Below, one piece after another: positions 18,532-26,791 of a stretch of DNA of 53,982 nucleotides (the first letter of the stretch is position 1; each line of letters opens with the position of its first letter). The stretch is from positions 1 through 53,982 of the forward strand of contig CACJAC010000005.1 in NCBI GenBank assembly GCA_902591275.1, written 5' to 3'. Source of the DNA: an uncultured Prochlorococcus sp. (GTDB lineage Bacteria > Cyanobacteriota > Cyanobacteriia > PCC-6307 > Cyanobiaceae). The notes under the pieces were generated by a model. That model did no database searches. It had not been told where the DNA came from and worked only from the letters and a program-made list of their open reading frames with translations. Made by a program: the position numbers and the translations under genes.

Positions 18532-18726
18532 TTGTTTGATAAAGGAAATTTAAAATACTTTTTTATCTGGCTAATTTCATTATTGCTGTCTGGATTATTA
18601 AAACTGATTGGATATTTGAATCCCAATGTTTTAATAATTAATAACTTTCTTCTCTTATTACTAGTTTTTGGTCCAGCTCTTTTAGTTACAATAGTATTAG
18701 TCTTTAATAAGTTTTTAAATTCTTAA
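18532..18726 (+). CDS. Small two-helix membrane protein, TTG start
   Basis: A 64-residue frame starting with TTG at 18532, divergent from DUF3134 and ending 37 bases before argG. Two hydrophobic segments are visible (about 9-27 and 36-59), separated by LNPNVLIINN; the few charged residues are at the ends, as expected for a small membrane protein. There is no ATG in the first part of the frame and no good ribosome binding site, which lowers confidence. No family recognised. It may be co-transcribed with argG. Confidence 0.45.
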   Translation: MFDKGNLKYFFIWLISLLLSGLLKLIGYLNPNVLIINNFLLLLLVFGPALLVTIVLVFNKFLNS

Positions 18727-18763
18727 TTACGTCAAAAAATTTAAATTTATGGAGCAAATTTAG

Positions 18764-19978
18764 ATGCAGCAGGTAAAAAAAGTTGTACTAGCTTATTCTG
18801 GTGGCGTAGATACGAGCGTTTGTATTCCATATTTAAAGAATGAATATGGAATTTCAGAAGTGGTTACTTTTGTCGCAGATCTTGGTCAAGGCGAGGATTT
18901 AGAACTTATTAGGCAAAAAGCTTTAAATTCTGGTGCATCTCAATCAATTGTTGGCAATTTAGTTAATAGTTTTGTTGAGAGATACGCTTTTCCAGCTATT
19001 AGAGCAAACGCATTATATTTAGATAAATATCCTTTATCTACAGCTCTTGCTAGGCCTTTAATTGCAGAAAGTCTTGTAAATATTGCTAGAGAGTTTAATG
19101 CTGATGCAGTAGCTCATGGATGTACTGGTAAAGGGAATGATCAAGTTAGATTTGATTTAGCAATAAATGCTTTAGGTCCTGATTTAAAAATAATTACTCC
19201 TGCAAGGGAATGGAATATGAGTAGGGAAGAGGCAATAGTGTACGGAGAAAAATTTGGTATTCCGGCACCAGTATCAAAAAAATCACCATATTCAATAGAT
19301 GTTAATTTACTTGGTAGGAGTATTGAAGCAGGCATATTAGAGGACCCAATGAAAGAAGCACCTGAAGATATTTTTGCAATGACATCATCTATTGAGAATT
19401 CACCTGATTCTCCTCAAGAAATAGAAATTATTTTTAAAAATGGGTTTCCTGTTGGAATTAATGATGAATCTCTAACCCCTGTAGAGATTATTAAAAAAGC
19501 TAATGTTCTCGCAGGTGAGCATGGTTTTGGAAGAATTGATATGATTGAAGACCGAGTAGTAGGAATTAAAAGTAGAGAGATTTACGAAACACCAGGCCTC
19601 TTACTTTTAATCAAAGCTCATAAAGAATTAGAAAGTATTACATTAAACCCAGACGTTGTAGACTTTAAAGGAATAGTTGAAAAAAAATGGGGTCAACTTG
19701 TCTATCAAGGTTTTTGGTTTGGACCTCTTAAAGATAGTTTAGATTCATTTATTTCATCGACTCAAACTTCAGTTAATGGAAGAGTAAAGATTAGACTTCA
19801 TAAAGGGAACGCAATAGTAATAGGGAGAATGTCGGAAAATAATTCACTTTATAGAGAAGATTTGGCAACTTATAGCAAAGACGATGTTTTTAATCATTCT
19901 TTAGCGGAGGGTTTTATTTATATGTGGGGTATGTCCAATAAAATATGGGCTGAATTAAATTCAAAAACAAAAGATTAA
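18764..19978 (+). CDS. argG: Argininosuccinate synthase
   Basis: Joins citrulline and aspartate with ATP in arginine synthesis. The 404-residue protein has the PP-loop YSGGVDTSV at about 11-19, the [13 protein letters not shown] signature near 117-129 and the [15 protein letters not shown] segment. GGAG at 18751-18754 lies nine bases upstream of the ATG and supports this start. Its stop is only three bases from the stop of the convergent rpsF gene, so there is no room for a separate terminator between them. Confidence 0.97.
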   Translation: MQQVKKVVLAYSGGVDTSVCIPYLKNEYGISEVVTFVADLGQGEDLELIRQKALNSGASQSIVGNLVNSFVERYAFPAIRANALYLDKYPLSTALARPLIAESLVNIAREFNADAVAHGCTGKGNDQVRFDLAINALGPDLKIITPAREWNMSREEAIVYGEKFGIPAPVSKKSPYSIDVNLLGRSIEAGILEDPMKEAPEDIFAMTSSIENSPDSPQEIEIIFKNGFPVGINDESLTPVEIIKKANVLAGEHGFGRIDMIEDRVVGIKSREIYETPGLLLLIKAHKELESITLNPDVVDFKGIVEKKWGQLVYQGFWFGPLKDSLDSFISSTQTSVNGRVKIRLHKGNAIVIGRMSENNSLYREDLATYSKDDVFNHSLAEGFIYMWGMSNKIWAELNSKTKD

Positions 19979-19981
19979 CGT

Positions 19982-20443
19982 TTAAGATTCTGCATTTTCT
20001 TTAGTTTCAGTATCATCTTTTCCCGAAGTTGAAGTATCTGTGCTTACTACTGGTTGTTCTTCCTTAGATTCAACTTTAGTTTCTGGATTTTCTTTATCAT
20101 CTGCTTTAGTTGAAATCTTTGTAGAAGGTCTTGGAGTTGGTAAAGGCCCTTCTTGTTTAACGGTCATGTATCTAATAACATCTTCACTTAGTCTCATTGC
20201 TTTTTCGATTTTGAAAATATGTTGTCCATCTCCTTGATGACTTAGTTGGACGTAAATACCTTCTCTATGTTTTGCTATTTGATAGGCTAATCTTCTTTTA
20301 CCCCTCATTTGACTATCGAGGATGGTACCGCCAAATTCTTCTAAAAGCTTATTGTATTTATCAATATGGTTAGTCACTGCATCTTCCGCAATATCTGGGC
20401 GGAGGATATACATTGTTTCGTAATAAGATTGTTGATCGTTCAT
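19982..20443 (-). CDS. rpsF: Ribosomal protein S6 with acidic C-terminal extension
   Basis: Component of the 30S platform, binding with S18. The S6 core (about 1-100) is clear: [21 protein letters not shown], then [22 protein letters not shown] and [14 protein letters not shown]. It is followed by about 50 residues of Thr, Glu, Lys, Ser and Asp-rich low-complexity sequence (for example [19 protein letters not shown]), so the protein is longer than the usual 95-135 residues. I use ATG at 20443 ([11 protein letters not shown]); an in-frame TTG at 20455 would add four residues. The gene follows aroE on the same strand after about 100 bases that contain a 12-base palindrome. Confidence 0.95.
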   Translation of the reverse strand: MNDQQSYYETMYILRPDIAEDAVTNHIDKYNKLLEEFGGTILDSQMRGKRRLAYQIAKHREGIYVQLSHQGDGQHIFKIEKAMRLSEDVIRYMTVKQEGPLPTPRPSTKISTKADDKENPETKVESKEEQPVVSTDTSTSGKDDTETKENAES

Positions 20444-20507
20444 AGTTTCAGACAAGGTCTTTGGCTCACATAATTGAAGTCATGAGCGTCTGTTCATATT
20501 TAACGAT

Positions 20508-20519
20508 ACATCATGATGT
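20508..20519. repeat. 12-base perfect palindrome in the rpsF leader
   Basis: ACATCATGATGT is perfectly self-complementary and lies about 64 bases upstream of the rpsF start, between aroE and rpsF. It could be a protein-binding operator or a small stem in the leader. Nothing else in the sequence identifies a ligand, and a 12-mer of this composition could arise by chance. Confidence 0.35.
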
Positions 20520-20545
20520 GCAGTTCCTTGAAAATTAGCATTATT

Positions 20546-21406
20546 TTAAAGATGATTTTTGAGTGCATCATTCATAATATGAAAAGGTACTTCTAAGCCA
20601 TTTGTCCAAAATGATAATGATTTCAATCCTTGAGCAACAAGCATTTGCAAACCATCGATAGTCATGCATCCTTTATCGGCGCTAAATTTTAATAGATGTG
20701 TCGGAGCAGGATTATAGATTAAATCATAAACAATTGTTTTTGAGTTAAGAGATCTCCAAAAAGAATCTCCATATGGCAATAAATTCATTTCATTTTTGGC
20801 TGTTTTCATTCCTACTGGTGTTGTATTTACAATTAAATCTGCTTCTTCAATTAAATTTTGAGCTTGATTATCGTTACTTAAGAAGCTCTGAAGATCAATT
20901 TGATTTTCAAAGTTTTTTATTAATTCATCTAGTGATGATTTGTTACGTGTTATTACTGAAATTTTTGAAAGATTTAAATTTATTAAACCTTGAATAACAG
21001 ATTTTGCTGCACCCCCAGAGCCAAGAACTATTGATTTTTTCTTTGTTAAGTTTAAATTTTTTAATGGATAAATAAATCCCTCTAAATCAGTATTAGTTGC
21101 GCTCCATTCTTTTTCAGAATTTAATTTCAGGGTATTAATGGCTTTCAGTTTGCTTGCAATAGGCGAAATTTCACTACATAGGTTAAATACTTTTTCTTTA
21201 TGAGGGATTGTAATATTTAAACCTTTGCAATTAATTTTTTTCAAGGAATTCAGAACTAATTCTAGATCTTCATCTTTGCAAGGTATAGCAATATAAATTA
21301 AATCTAGGCCTAAATATTTGAATGCAGCATTTTGCATAATCGGTGACAAGGAATGGCTTACTGGATTGCCGATTAATGCTATAAAAGATGTCTTACTTGA
21401 AATCAT
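20546..21406 (-). CDS. aroE: Shikimate dehydrogenase
   Basis: NADPH-dependent reduction of 3-dehydroshikimate in the chorismate pathway. The start at 21406 gives a 286-residue protein beginning MISSKTSFIALIGNPVSHSLSP, the typical N terminus with the shikimate-binding SHS motif. NITIPHKE (about 69-76) contains the catalytic lysine, VLGSGGAAKSVIQGL (about 130-144) is the dinucleotide fold and NTTPVGM marks the NADP segment; DGLQMLVAQG is near the end. The same frame stays open for 50 codons upstream to 21556, but that part runs into dnaK on the other strand and is not typical of the family. Confidence 0.95.
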   Translation of the reverse strand: MISSKTSFIALIGNPVSHSLSPIMQNAAFKYLGLDLIYIAIPCKDEDLELVLNSLKKINCKGLNITIPHKEKVFNLCSEISPIASKLKAINTLKLNSEKEWSATNTDLEGFIYPLKNLNLTKKKSIVLGSGGAAKSVIQGLINLNLSKISVITRNKSSLDELIKNFENQIDLQSFLSNDNQAQNLIEEADLIVNTTPVGMKTAKNEMNLLPYGDSFWRSLNSKTIVYDLIYNPAPTHLLKFSADKGCMTIDGLQMLVAQGLKSLSFWTNGLEVPFHIMNDALKNHL

Positions 21407-21522
21407 GTTTAGAATTTTTCCTTTAAAATAATGATCTGTTCGGGAACCACACCCCATCTCTGAGTAACAATAATGACGGCAATGAACGATTATGGAGAAT
21501 AATAAATATAAAGTGTTTACCC
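21407..21522. promoter_or_regulatory. Divergent aroE/dnaK regulatory spacer with GC-rich block
   Basis: This 116-base spacer must hold the start signals of both genes. The 50 bases 21431-21480 contain about 24 G or C, well above neighbouring spacers, and include the dyad GTTCGGGAAC (21438-21447). No CIRCE heat-shock operator is visible. The plus-strand end contains GGAG at 21494-21497, too far from the dnaK ATG for an ordinary ribosome binding site. The block is probably a regulator site or a leader structure. Confidence 0.4.
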
Positions 21523-23430
21523 ATGGGTAAGGTTGTAGGAATTGATTTAGGAACAACTAACAGTTGTGTTGCTGTAATGGAAGGTGGTAAACCTACTGTA
21601 ATAGCAAATGCTGAGGGTTTCAGAACTACTCCATCAGTTGTTGCATATACAAAAAATCAAGATCAGCTTGTTGGACAAATAGCAAAAAGGCAAGCTGTAA
21701 TGAACCCTGAAAATACTTTTTATTCTGCAAAACGTTTTGTTGGTAGAAGGGTTGATGAAGTTAATGAAGAGTCTAAAGAAGTTAGTTATTCTGTTGAAAA
21801 ATCTGGTTCTAGTGTCAAATTAAAATGTCCTATTTTGGATAAGCAGTTTTCTCCTGAAGAGGTAAGTTCTCAAGTTTTAAGAAAGTTAGCAGATGATGCT
21901 GGTAAATATCTTGGTGACAAAGTTACACAGGCTGTAATTACAGTTCCAGCTTATTTTAATGATTCCCAAAGACAGGCTACGAAAGATGCTGGAAAGATTG
22001 CAGGTTTAGAAGTCCTCAGAATCGTTAATGAGCCAACTGCTGCGGCTCTAGCGTATGGTTTGGATAAAGAAAATGAAAAAATTCTTGTTTTCGATTTAGG
22101 TGGAGGCACATTTGATGTTTCAGTTATTGAAGCTGGTGATGGTGTAACTGAAGTTTTATCTACATCTGGAGATACACATTTAGGTGGTGATGATTTTGAC
22201 AGATGCATCGTAGATCACTTAGCTAATACTTTTAAATCAAATGAAGGTATTGATCTCAGACAAGATAAGCAAGCTTTGCAAAGATTGACAGAAGCTGCAG
22301 AAAAAGCAAAAATAGAGCTCTCAAATGCTACGCAAAGTGAAATAAATTTACCTTTTATTACAGCGACGCCAGAAGGACCAAAACATTTAGATTTAAACCT
22401 TACTAGAGCAAAGTTTGAGGAATTAGCAGCTTCTTTAATTGATAGGTGTAAGACCCCAGTTGAAAGAGCTATAAGTGATGCAAAAATTTCTACTAGTGAA
22501 ATTGATGAAGTTGTTATGGTTGGAGGCTCATCTAGAATACCTGCTGTTTTAGATTTAGTTAAAAAAATAATTGGCAAAGAACCAAATCAAACTGTTAATC
22601 CTGATGAGGTAGTAGCTGTTGGAGCTGCAATTCAGGGAGGAGTTTTAGCAGGAGAGGTTAAAGATATATTGTTGCTTGATGTTACTCCACTTTCTTTAGG
22701 TGTAGAGACTTTAGGGGGAGTAATGACAAAAATGATAAATCGAAATACTACAGTACCTACCAAGAAATCTGAAACATATTCAACTGCTGTAGACGGTCAA
22801 ACAAATGTAGAAATCCACGTTTTACAGGGTGAAAGAGAAATGGCTTCTGATAATAAAAGCTTAGGAACCTTTAGATTGGATGGTATACCTTCAGCACCAA
22901 GAGGCGTGCCGCAAATTGAAGTTACATTTGATATCGATGCAAATGGAATTCTCAGTGTTACTGCTAAAGATAAAGGAAGCGGCAAAGAGCAAAGTATCTC
23001 CATTACTGGTGCCTCAACTCTATCTGATAATGAAGTAGACAAAATGGTAAAGGATGCTGAATCTAATGCATCTGCAGATAAAGAAAAAAGAGAAAAAATC
23101 GATTTAAAAAATCAAGCTGAAACACTTGTATATCAGACAGAAAAGCAACTTGGTGAATTAGGAGACAAAATTGATGCTGCAGCAAAGTCTAAAGTTGAAG
23201 AAAAAAGTAATGCTCTAAAAGAAGCTACTTCAAAAGAAGATTATGAATCAATGAAAAAACTTCTTGAAGAACTCCAGCAAGAACTTTATGCAGTTGGTTC
23301 ATCTGTTTATCAGCAACCAGGCAATCAGCCACCATCACCTAGCGCATCAAGCGGTCCTGATCAGAGTGATTCAAACGAAAAAGGTGGAGATGATGTAATT
23401 GATGCAGACTTTACTGAAACAAAAGATTAG
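21523..23430 (+). CDS. dnaK: Molecular chaperone DnaK (Hsp70)
   Basis: ATP-driven Hsp70 chaperone working with DnaJ and GrpE. The 635-residue protein has [21 protein letters not shown]-type start, the phosphate segment [16 protein letters not shown] (about 188-203), [13 protein letters not shown], the substrate domain [14 protein letters not shown] and a C-terminal Ser, Gly and Asp-rich tail ending [13 protein letters not shown], characteristic of bacterial DnaK. Cyanobacteria have several DnaK copies; length and C terminus fit the DnaK2-type housekeeping, heat-induced form, which I infer from memory. Its stop codon is nested with that of the convergent thiO gene. Confidence 0.97.
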   Translation: MGKVVGIDLGTTNSCVAVMEGGKPTVIANAEGFRTTPSVVAYTKNQDQLVGQIAKRQAVMNPENTFYSAKRFVGRRVDEVNEESKEVSYSVEKSGSSVKLKCPILDKQFSPEEVSSQVLRKLADDAGKYLGDKVTQAVITVPAYFNDSQRQATKDAGKIAGLEVLRIVNEPTAAALAYGLDKENEKILVFDLGGGTFDVSVIEAGDGVTEVLSTSGDTHLGGDDFDRCIVDHLANTFKSNEGIDLRQDKQALQRLTEAAEKAKIELSNATQSEINLPFITATPEGPKHLDLNLTRAKFEELAASLIDRCKTPVERAISDAKISTSEIDEVVMVGGSSRIPAVLDLVKKIIGKEPNQTVNPDEVVAVGAAIQGGVLAGEVKDILLLDVTPLSLGVETLGGVMTKMINRNTTVPTKKSETYSTAVDGQTNVEIHVLQGEREMASDNKSLGTFRLDGIPSAPRGVPQIEVTFDIDANGILSVTAKDKGSGKEQSISITGASTLSDNEVDKMVKDAESNASADKEKREKIDLKNQAETLVYQTEKQLGELGDKIDAAAKSKVEEKSNALKEATSKEDYESMKKLLEELQQELYAVGSSVYQQPGNQPPSPSASSGPDQSDSNEKGGDDVIDADFTETKD

Positions 23431-24509
23431 TTAAGGTAATTTTTAATTTCATTAGCAACCCACTTAGAACAAGCTGGAGCCAGTAATATACCATTTTTAT
23501 AAAAACCTGTACATATAATTAGTCCATCTTCAAGATTTTTCATTATTGGTGAGGGCTCACCATCTGGTCTTGACCTTATTCCGTACCATTTTTTATAAAT
23601 TTTTCCTTTCATCAGCCAATTTGGTTTTTTATCGAGAAAATTTGTGAGTTTTTCGAATGTATTTTCTTCTGGTTTCGTACTGTATTCATCAGTTGATCCA
23701 ATAATTAGCTTATTTTTTGATTTTGGAATTATATTTTTACCATTTATATTGAACTGTTTTGGAAGCGATAATAAATCGACTTCTACATCATTAATCTCAA
23801 TTTCCATAGCTTGACCTACAACAGGTTTTAATTTGATTTTGTGAGATAGGTTATTTATTAAATCAATCGCTTTAAGTGAATTACACAAAATAACGATGTC
23901 AGATTTGATGTTTTCATTATTTCTTGTTGTAGAAATCCATTGATTATTTGATTTTCTTATTTTTATTATTTCTTCTTGTAAATGATTTACTTTTTTTTGT
24001 TCTAGATATTTATCTAATGTTTGAAGTAACGACAAAGCATTTATTCTTCCATCTTTGAAGGAAATCATTCCTTTTATATTTTTTGTTTGGAAGGCTTTGT
24101 TTATATTACTGATAAATATTGAGTCTCTTTCTAAAATTTGTAAGTTTTGATCATTATTTTCATAAATAAATTTCTTTAATTTTTTGAACTTTTCTTCATT
24201 AGTAGTTAGTTGTATTAATGGTTTTTCGATATTTAATTCATAATTAAATTTTTGCAAGAATGTAATCCATTGTGGCCATAATTCAATGCTTTGCTTCCTA
24301 AGATCCCAACTTCTACCTCTTCTTTTTTGATACATATTACCCATTAGCAAGCCTAAAGCTGCATTGCTACTATTTTGGAGTTGAGTTGGATCTATTATTG
24401 TTATCTGGAAACCTAATTCTGATAATTCTAAGGCGTTAAATTTTCCAATAATCCCTGATCCAATAATAACTATGTGTGCTTTTTGAAAATTTTCTTTTAA
24501 GCTTTTCAT
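23427..24509 (-). CDS. thiO: FAD-dependent glycine oxidase-like protein (ThiO)
   Basis: A 360-residue DAO-family flavoprotein. The N-terminal [20 protein letters not shown] (about 14-33) is the FAD-binding Rossmann motif, followed by [22 protein letters not shown]; the C terminus has [15 protein letters not shown] and [17 protein letters not shown]. These match glycine/D-amino acid oxidases. ThiO makes iminoglycine for the thiazole ring of thiamine, the likely role here; no other thi gene is in the window, so a general D-amino acid oxidase remains possible. It converges on dnaK with nested stop codons and is divergent from purU. Confidence 0.8.
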   Translation of the reverse strand: MKSLKENFQKAHIVIIGSGIIGKFNALELSELGFQITIIDPTQLQNSSNAALGLLMGNMYQKRRGRSWDLRKQSIELWPQWITFLQKFNYELNIEKPLIQLTTNEEKFKKLKKFIYENNDQNLQILERDSIFISNINKAFQTKNIKGMISFKDGRINALSLLQTLDKYLEQKKVNHLQEEIIKIRKSNNQWISTTRNNENIKSDIVILCNSLKAIDLINNLSHKIKLKPVVGQAMEIEINDVEVDLLSLPKQFNINGKNIIPKSKNKLIIGSTDEYSTKPEENTFEKLTNFLDKKPNWLMKGKIYKKWYGIRSRPDGEPSPIMKNLEDGLIICTGFYKNGILLAPACSKWVANEIKNYLN

Positions 24510-24558
24510 TGATATATTAAATATAATTGCTTATTTGACTTTAATAGTTTTAGATTTT

Positions 24559-25413
24559 TTGGAACATCCTTCAATTATATTCAAAATTGTTTGTCCAGAT
24601 CGTCCTGGCCTTGTAAGTTTACTTACAAGTTGGATTTCAAATTACGGTGGAAACATAAAACATTCTGATCATCATACAGATCAAGATGCGGGTTTGTTTC
24701 TTAGTCGAATTGAATGGAATAGCAAAAATGCATCTTTTAATAGAGATGAAATCTATAAAGAATTTCAAAAAATTGCAGATGAAGTAAATGGTAAATTTAA
24801 CGTAAATTATTCTGATGAAATTCCAAATGTTGCTATTTTTGTCAGTAAACAAAATCATTGTTTGATTGATTTGCTATGGCGAGTAAGAAATGGTGAACTC
24901 AAAATGAAAGTGCCGTTAATAATTTCTAATCATTCTGATCTTGAAAATATTGCAAATGACTTTAATGCAAAATTTGTCTATATTGATACCTTTAATACTG
25001 ATAAATCTGTTGTTGAAGATCAATTTTTAAAGTTATTAAAAGAATATGAAATTGATCTTGTTGTGTTAGCCAAATATATGCAAATTTTGAGCGACTCTTT
25101 TTTAAAAAACTTTTCGTCAATAATCAATATTCATCATTCTTTCTTACCTGCATTTAAGGGCGGGCAACCATATCATCGAGCATGGAAGAGAGGTGTTAAA
25201 TTAATCGGTGCTACTGCTCACTATGTTACTGAAGATCTTGATGAAGGCCCGATAATAGAGCAATGCACAGTTAATGTAAGTCATAGGGATGAAGTTGATG
25301 ATTTGATAAGAAAAGGAAGAGATATTGAAAGAATAGCTTTAGCAAGAGCGGTTAGATTACATATAAATCATCAAGTATTTGTTTACAACAGCAAAACTGC
25401 AGTTTTTGATTGA
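24559..25413 (+). CDS. purU: Formyltetrahydrofolate deformylase
   Basis: Hydrolyses 10-formyl-THF to formate and THF, balancing one-carbon pools. The N-terminal ACT domain is IIFKIVCPDRPGLVSLLTSWIS with GLFLSRIEW; the hydrolase domain has VAIFVSKQNHCLIDLLWR, the catalytic region INIHHSFLPAFKGGQPYHRAW and GATAHYVTEDLDEGPIIEQ (about 220-240). I prefer the TTG at 24559 (284 residues, LEHPSII read as M) because it gives the family length; a TTG at 24535 would add eight residues. Neither has a good ribosome binding site. The stop lies ten bases from the stop of the convergent ClC gene. Confidence 0.93.
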   Translation: MEHPSIIFKIVCPDRPGLVSLLTSWISNYGGNIKHSDHHTDQDAGLFLSRIEWNSKNASFNRDEIYKEFQKIADEVNGKFNVNYSDEIPNVAIFVSKQNHCLIDLLWRVRNGELKMKVPLIISNHSDLENIANDFNAKFVYIDTFNTDKSVVEDQFLKLLKEYEIDLVVLAKYMQILSDSFLKNFSSIINIHHSFLPAFKGGQPYHRAWKRGVKLIGATAHYVTEDLDEGPIIEQCTVNVSHRDEVDDLIRKGRDIERIALARAVRLHINHQVFVYNSKTAVFD

Positions 25414-25423
25414 AGATAGTTTT

Positions 25424-26782
25424 TTAGTCTTCTAATTCTATTTGTATTTGTCTTTCATAAATTGATTCTTCATTAAAAGCTCTTGCTATAAAGAAACTGG
25501 CAATGCAGCTGATTAAGACAGGTTTCATTATTAATAAATTTTTTGTCAGAGCAAAAGCTAAAAACATTGCTGTTATTGGTGTTCGCGAACATCCAGCTAC
25601 GAAAGCTCCCATTCCCGCAAAAATGTATGTACTTGGAGCATGCCCTGTCGCCATTTCTACCCAGCTTCCCATTATTAGTCCTATTGACCCTCCTAAAGTA
25701 AGCATTGGGTAGAATAATCCTCCAGGAGCTCCAGAAGCTGCAGCTAAACCTGTCGTGATAAATAGTACTAAAACTGCTAATAAAGCAATTCCAATACTTG
25801 TATTTTGTTCAGCTATTATTTTCTGTAATTCATCCAAATTATGAAATGTACTTGGTAAACAAGAATAGATACTACCTAAGATAAGTCCACATATGCTCAT
25901 TTTTAAAACAAATTTATTTTTATACCACTTTTTCCCAAGATTTTGCATTAATAAAACATATCTACTGTACAATTCTGCAAATATCCCAATAATTATTCCT
26001 AGTAAAACTAAGTAAATAAAATCTACAGGTAAGAAAAAAACTGATGGGTCATATTCTTTTTGAATCAAAAATCCAAGGTTAAAATCAAAGCCTCCTGCTT
26101 TAGGATCTAAACCCAAGGCTTGAATAATATCAGCAGATGAATCTGCAATAAAAGTTGTAATTACTACTAATAGCAAAATTACTGGTCTAGCAGAGTTTAG
26201 TAGCTCTTCTATTGCATAGATAAACCCTCCTAATGGAGCGCTAAATACTGCAGCTATTCCAGCACCACCACCTGCTGCTACTATTACTCTTCTGAAAGCT
26301 GTAGGAGCTTTGAGCCACTTGGCCATTTGCCAAGCTACTGATCCTCCCATTTGAACTGATGGACCCTCTGGACCCAAAGGGAATCCACTACCAATAGCAA
26401 TAATTCCTGATATGAGCTTTACTAATCCTACTTTTAAATTCATTGGAACTTTTTTATGTCTTAAGAAACCTATGATTTGACTCACACCTGAACCTTTTGC
26501 AGCAGGCGCTATATTTTTGATCAAACATCCTGCAATAGTTCCTCCTAGAGCTCCAAAAATAGGTAAGACAGCAATAGATGGAAATTGGTCTAATAATGCT
26601 AATCTCCAATTATTAATAAAATAGATTCCAGTTTTAAAAGATATGCTCGTAATTGAAGCCCCTAAACCTGTTAATAAGAGCGAAAATGCAACGACTAGAG
26701 ATTTTTGTTTTAATAATTTTTTGATGCTACGAGAAGAATTATTACTTGTTTTTTGAATATTATCTTTTATAAAGTTTGGCAT
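25424..26782 (-). CDS. clcA: ClC-family chloride/proton antiporter
   Basis: A 452-residue membrane protein with about a dozen hydrophobic segments. The selectivity motifs are present: GSGVSQ (about 97-102), GPEGPSVQMGG with the gating glutamate (about 138-148) and GAPGGLFYPM (GxFxP, about 350). The internal proton glutamate, which separates exchangers from channels in this family, seems present in YAIEELLNSARP. I therefore call it an exchanger, not a channel. No CBS domains follow the membrane part. It begins nine bases after acnB starts upstream on the same strand, and probably shares no regulation beyond proximity; likely role is ion or pH homeostasis. Confidence 0.9.
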   Translation of the reverse strand: MPNFIKDNIQKTSNNSSRSIKKLLKQKSLVVAFSLLLTGLGASITSISFKTGIYFINNWRLALLDQFPSIAVLPIFGALGGTIAGCLIKNIAPAAKGSGVSQIIGFLRHKKVPMNLKVGLVKLISGIIAIGSGFPLGPEGPSVQMGGSVAWQMAKWLKAPTAFRRVIVAAGGGAGIAAVFSAPLGGFIYAIEELLNSARPVILLLVVITTFIADSSADIIQALGLDPKAGGFDFNLGFLIQKEYDPSVFFLPVDFIYLVLLGIIIGIFAELYSRYVLLMQNLGKKWYKNKFVLKMSICGLILGSIYSCLPSTFHNLDELQKIIAEQNTSIGIALLAVLVLFITTGLAAASGAPGGLFYPMLTLGGSIGLIMGSWVEMATGHAPSTYIFAGMGAFVAGCSRTPITAMFLAFALTKNLLIMKPVLISCIASFFIARAFNEESIYERQIQIELED

Positions 26783-26791
26783 GGTCCATGA

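Noticed and set aside
21407-21556. 50-codon N-terminal extension of aroE
   Set aside because: It runs into the dnaK start on the opposite strand and does not resemble shikimate dehydrogenases; the openness itself is kept as a finding.
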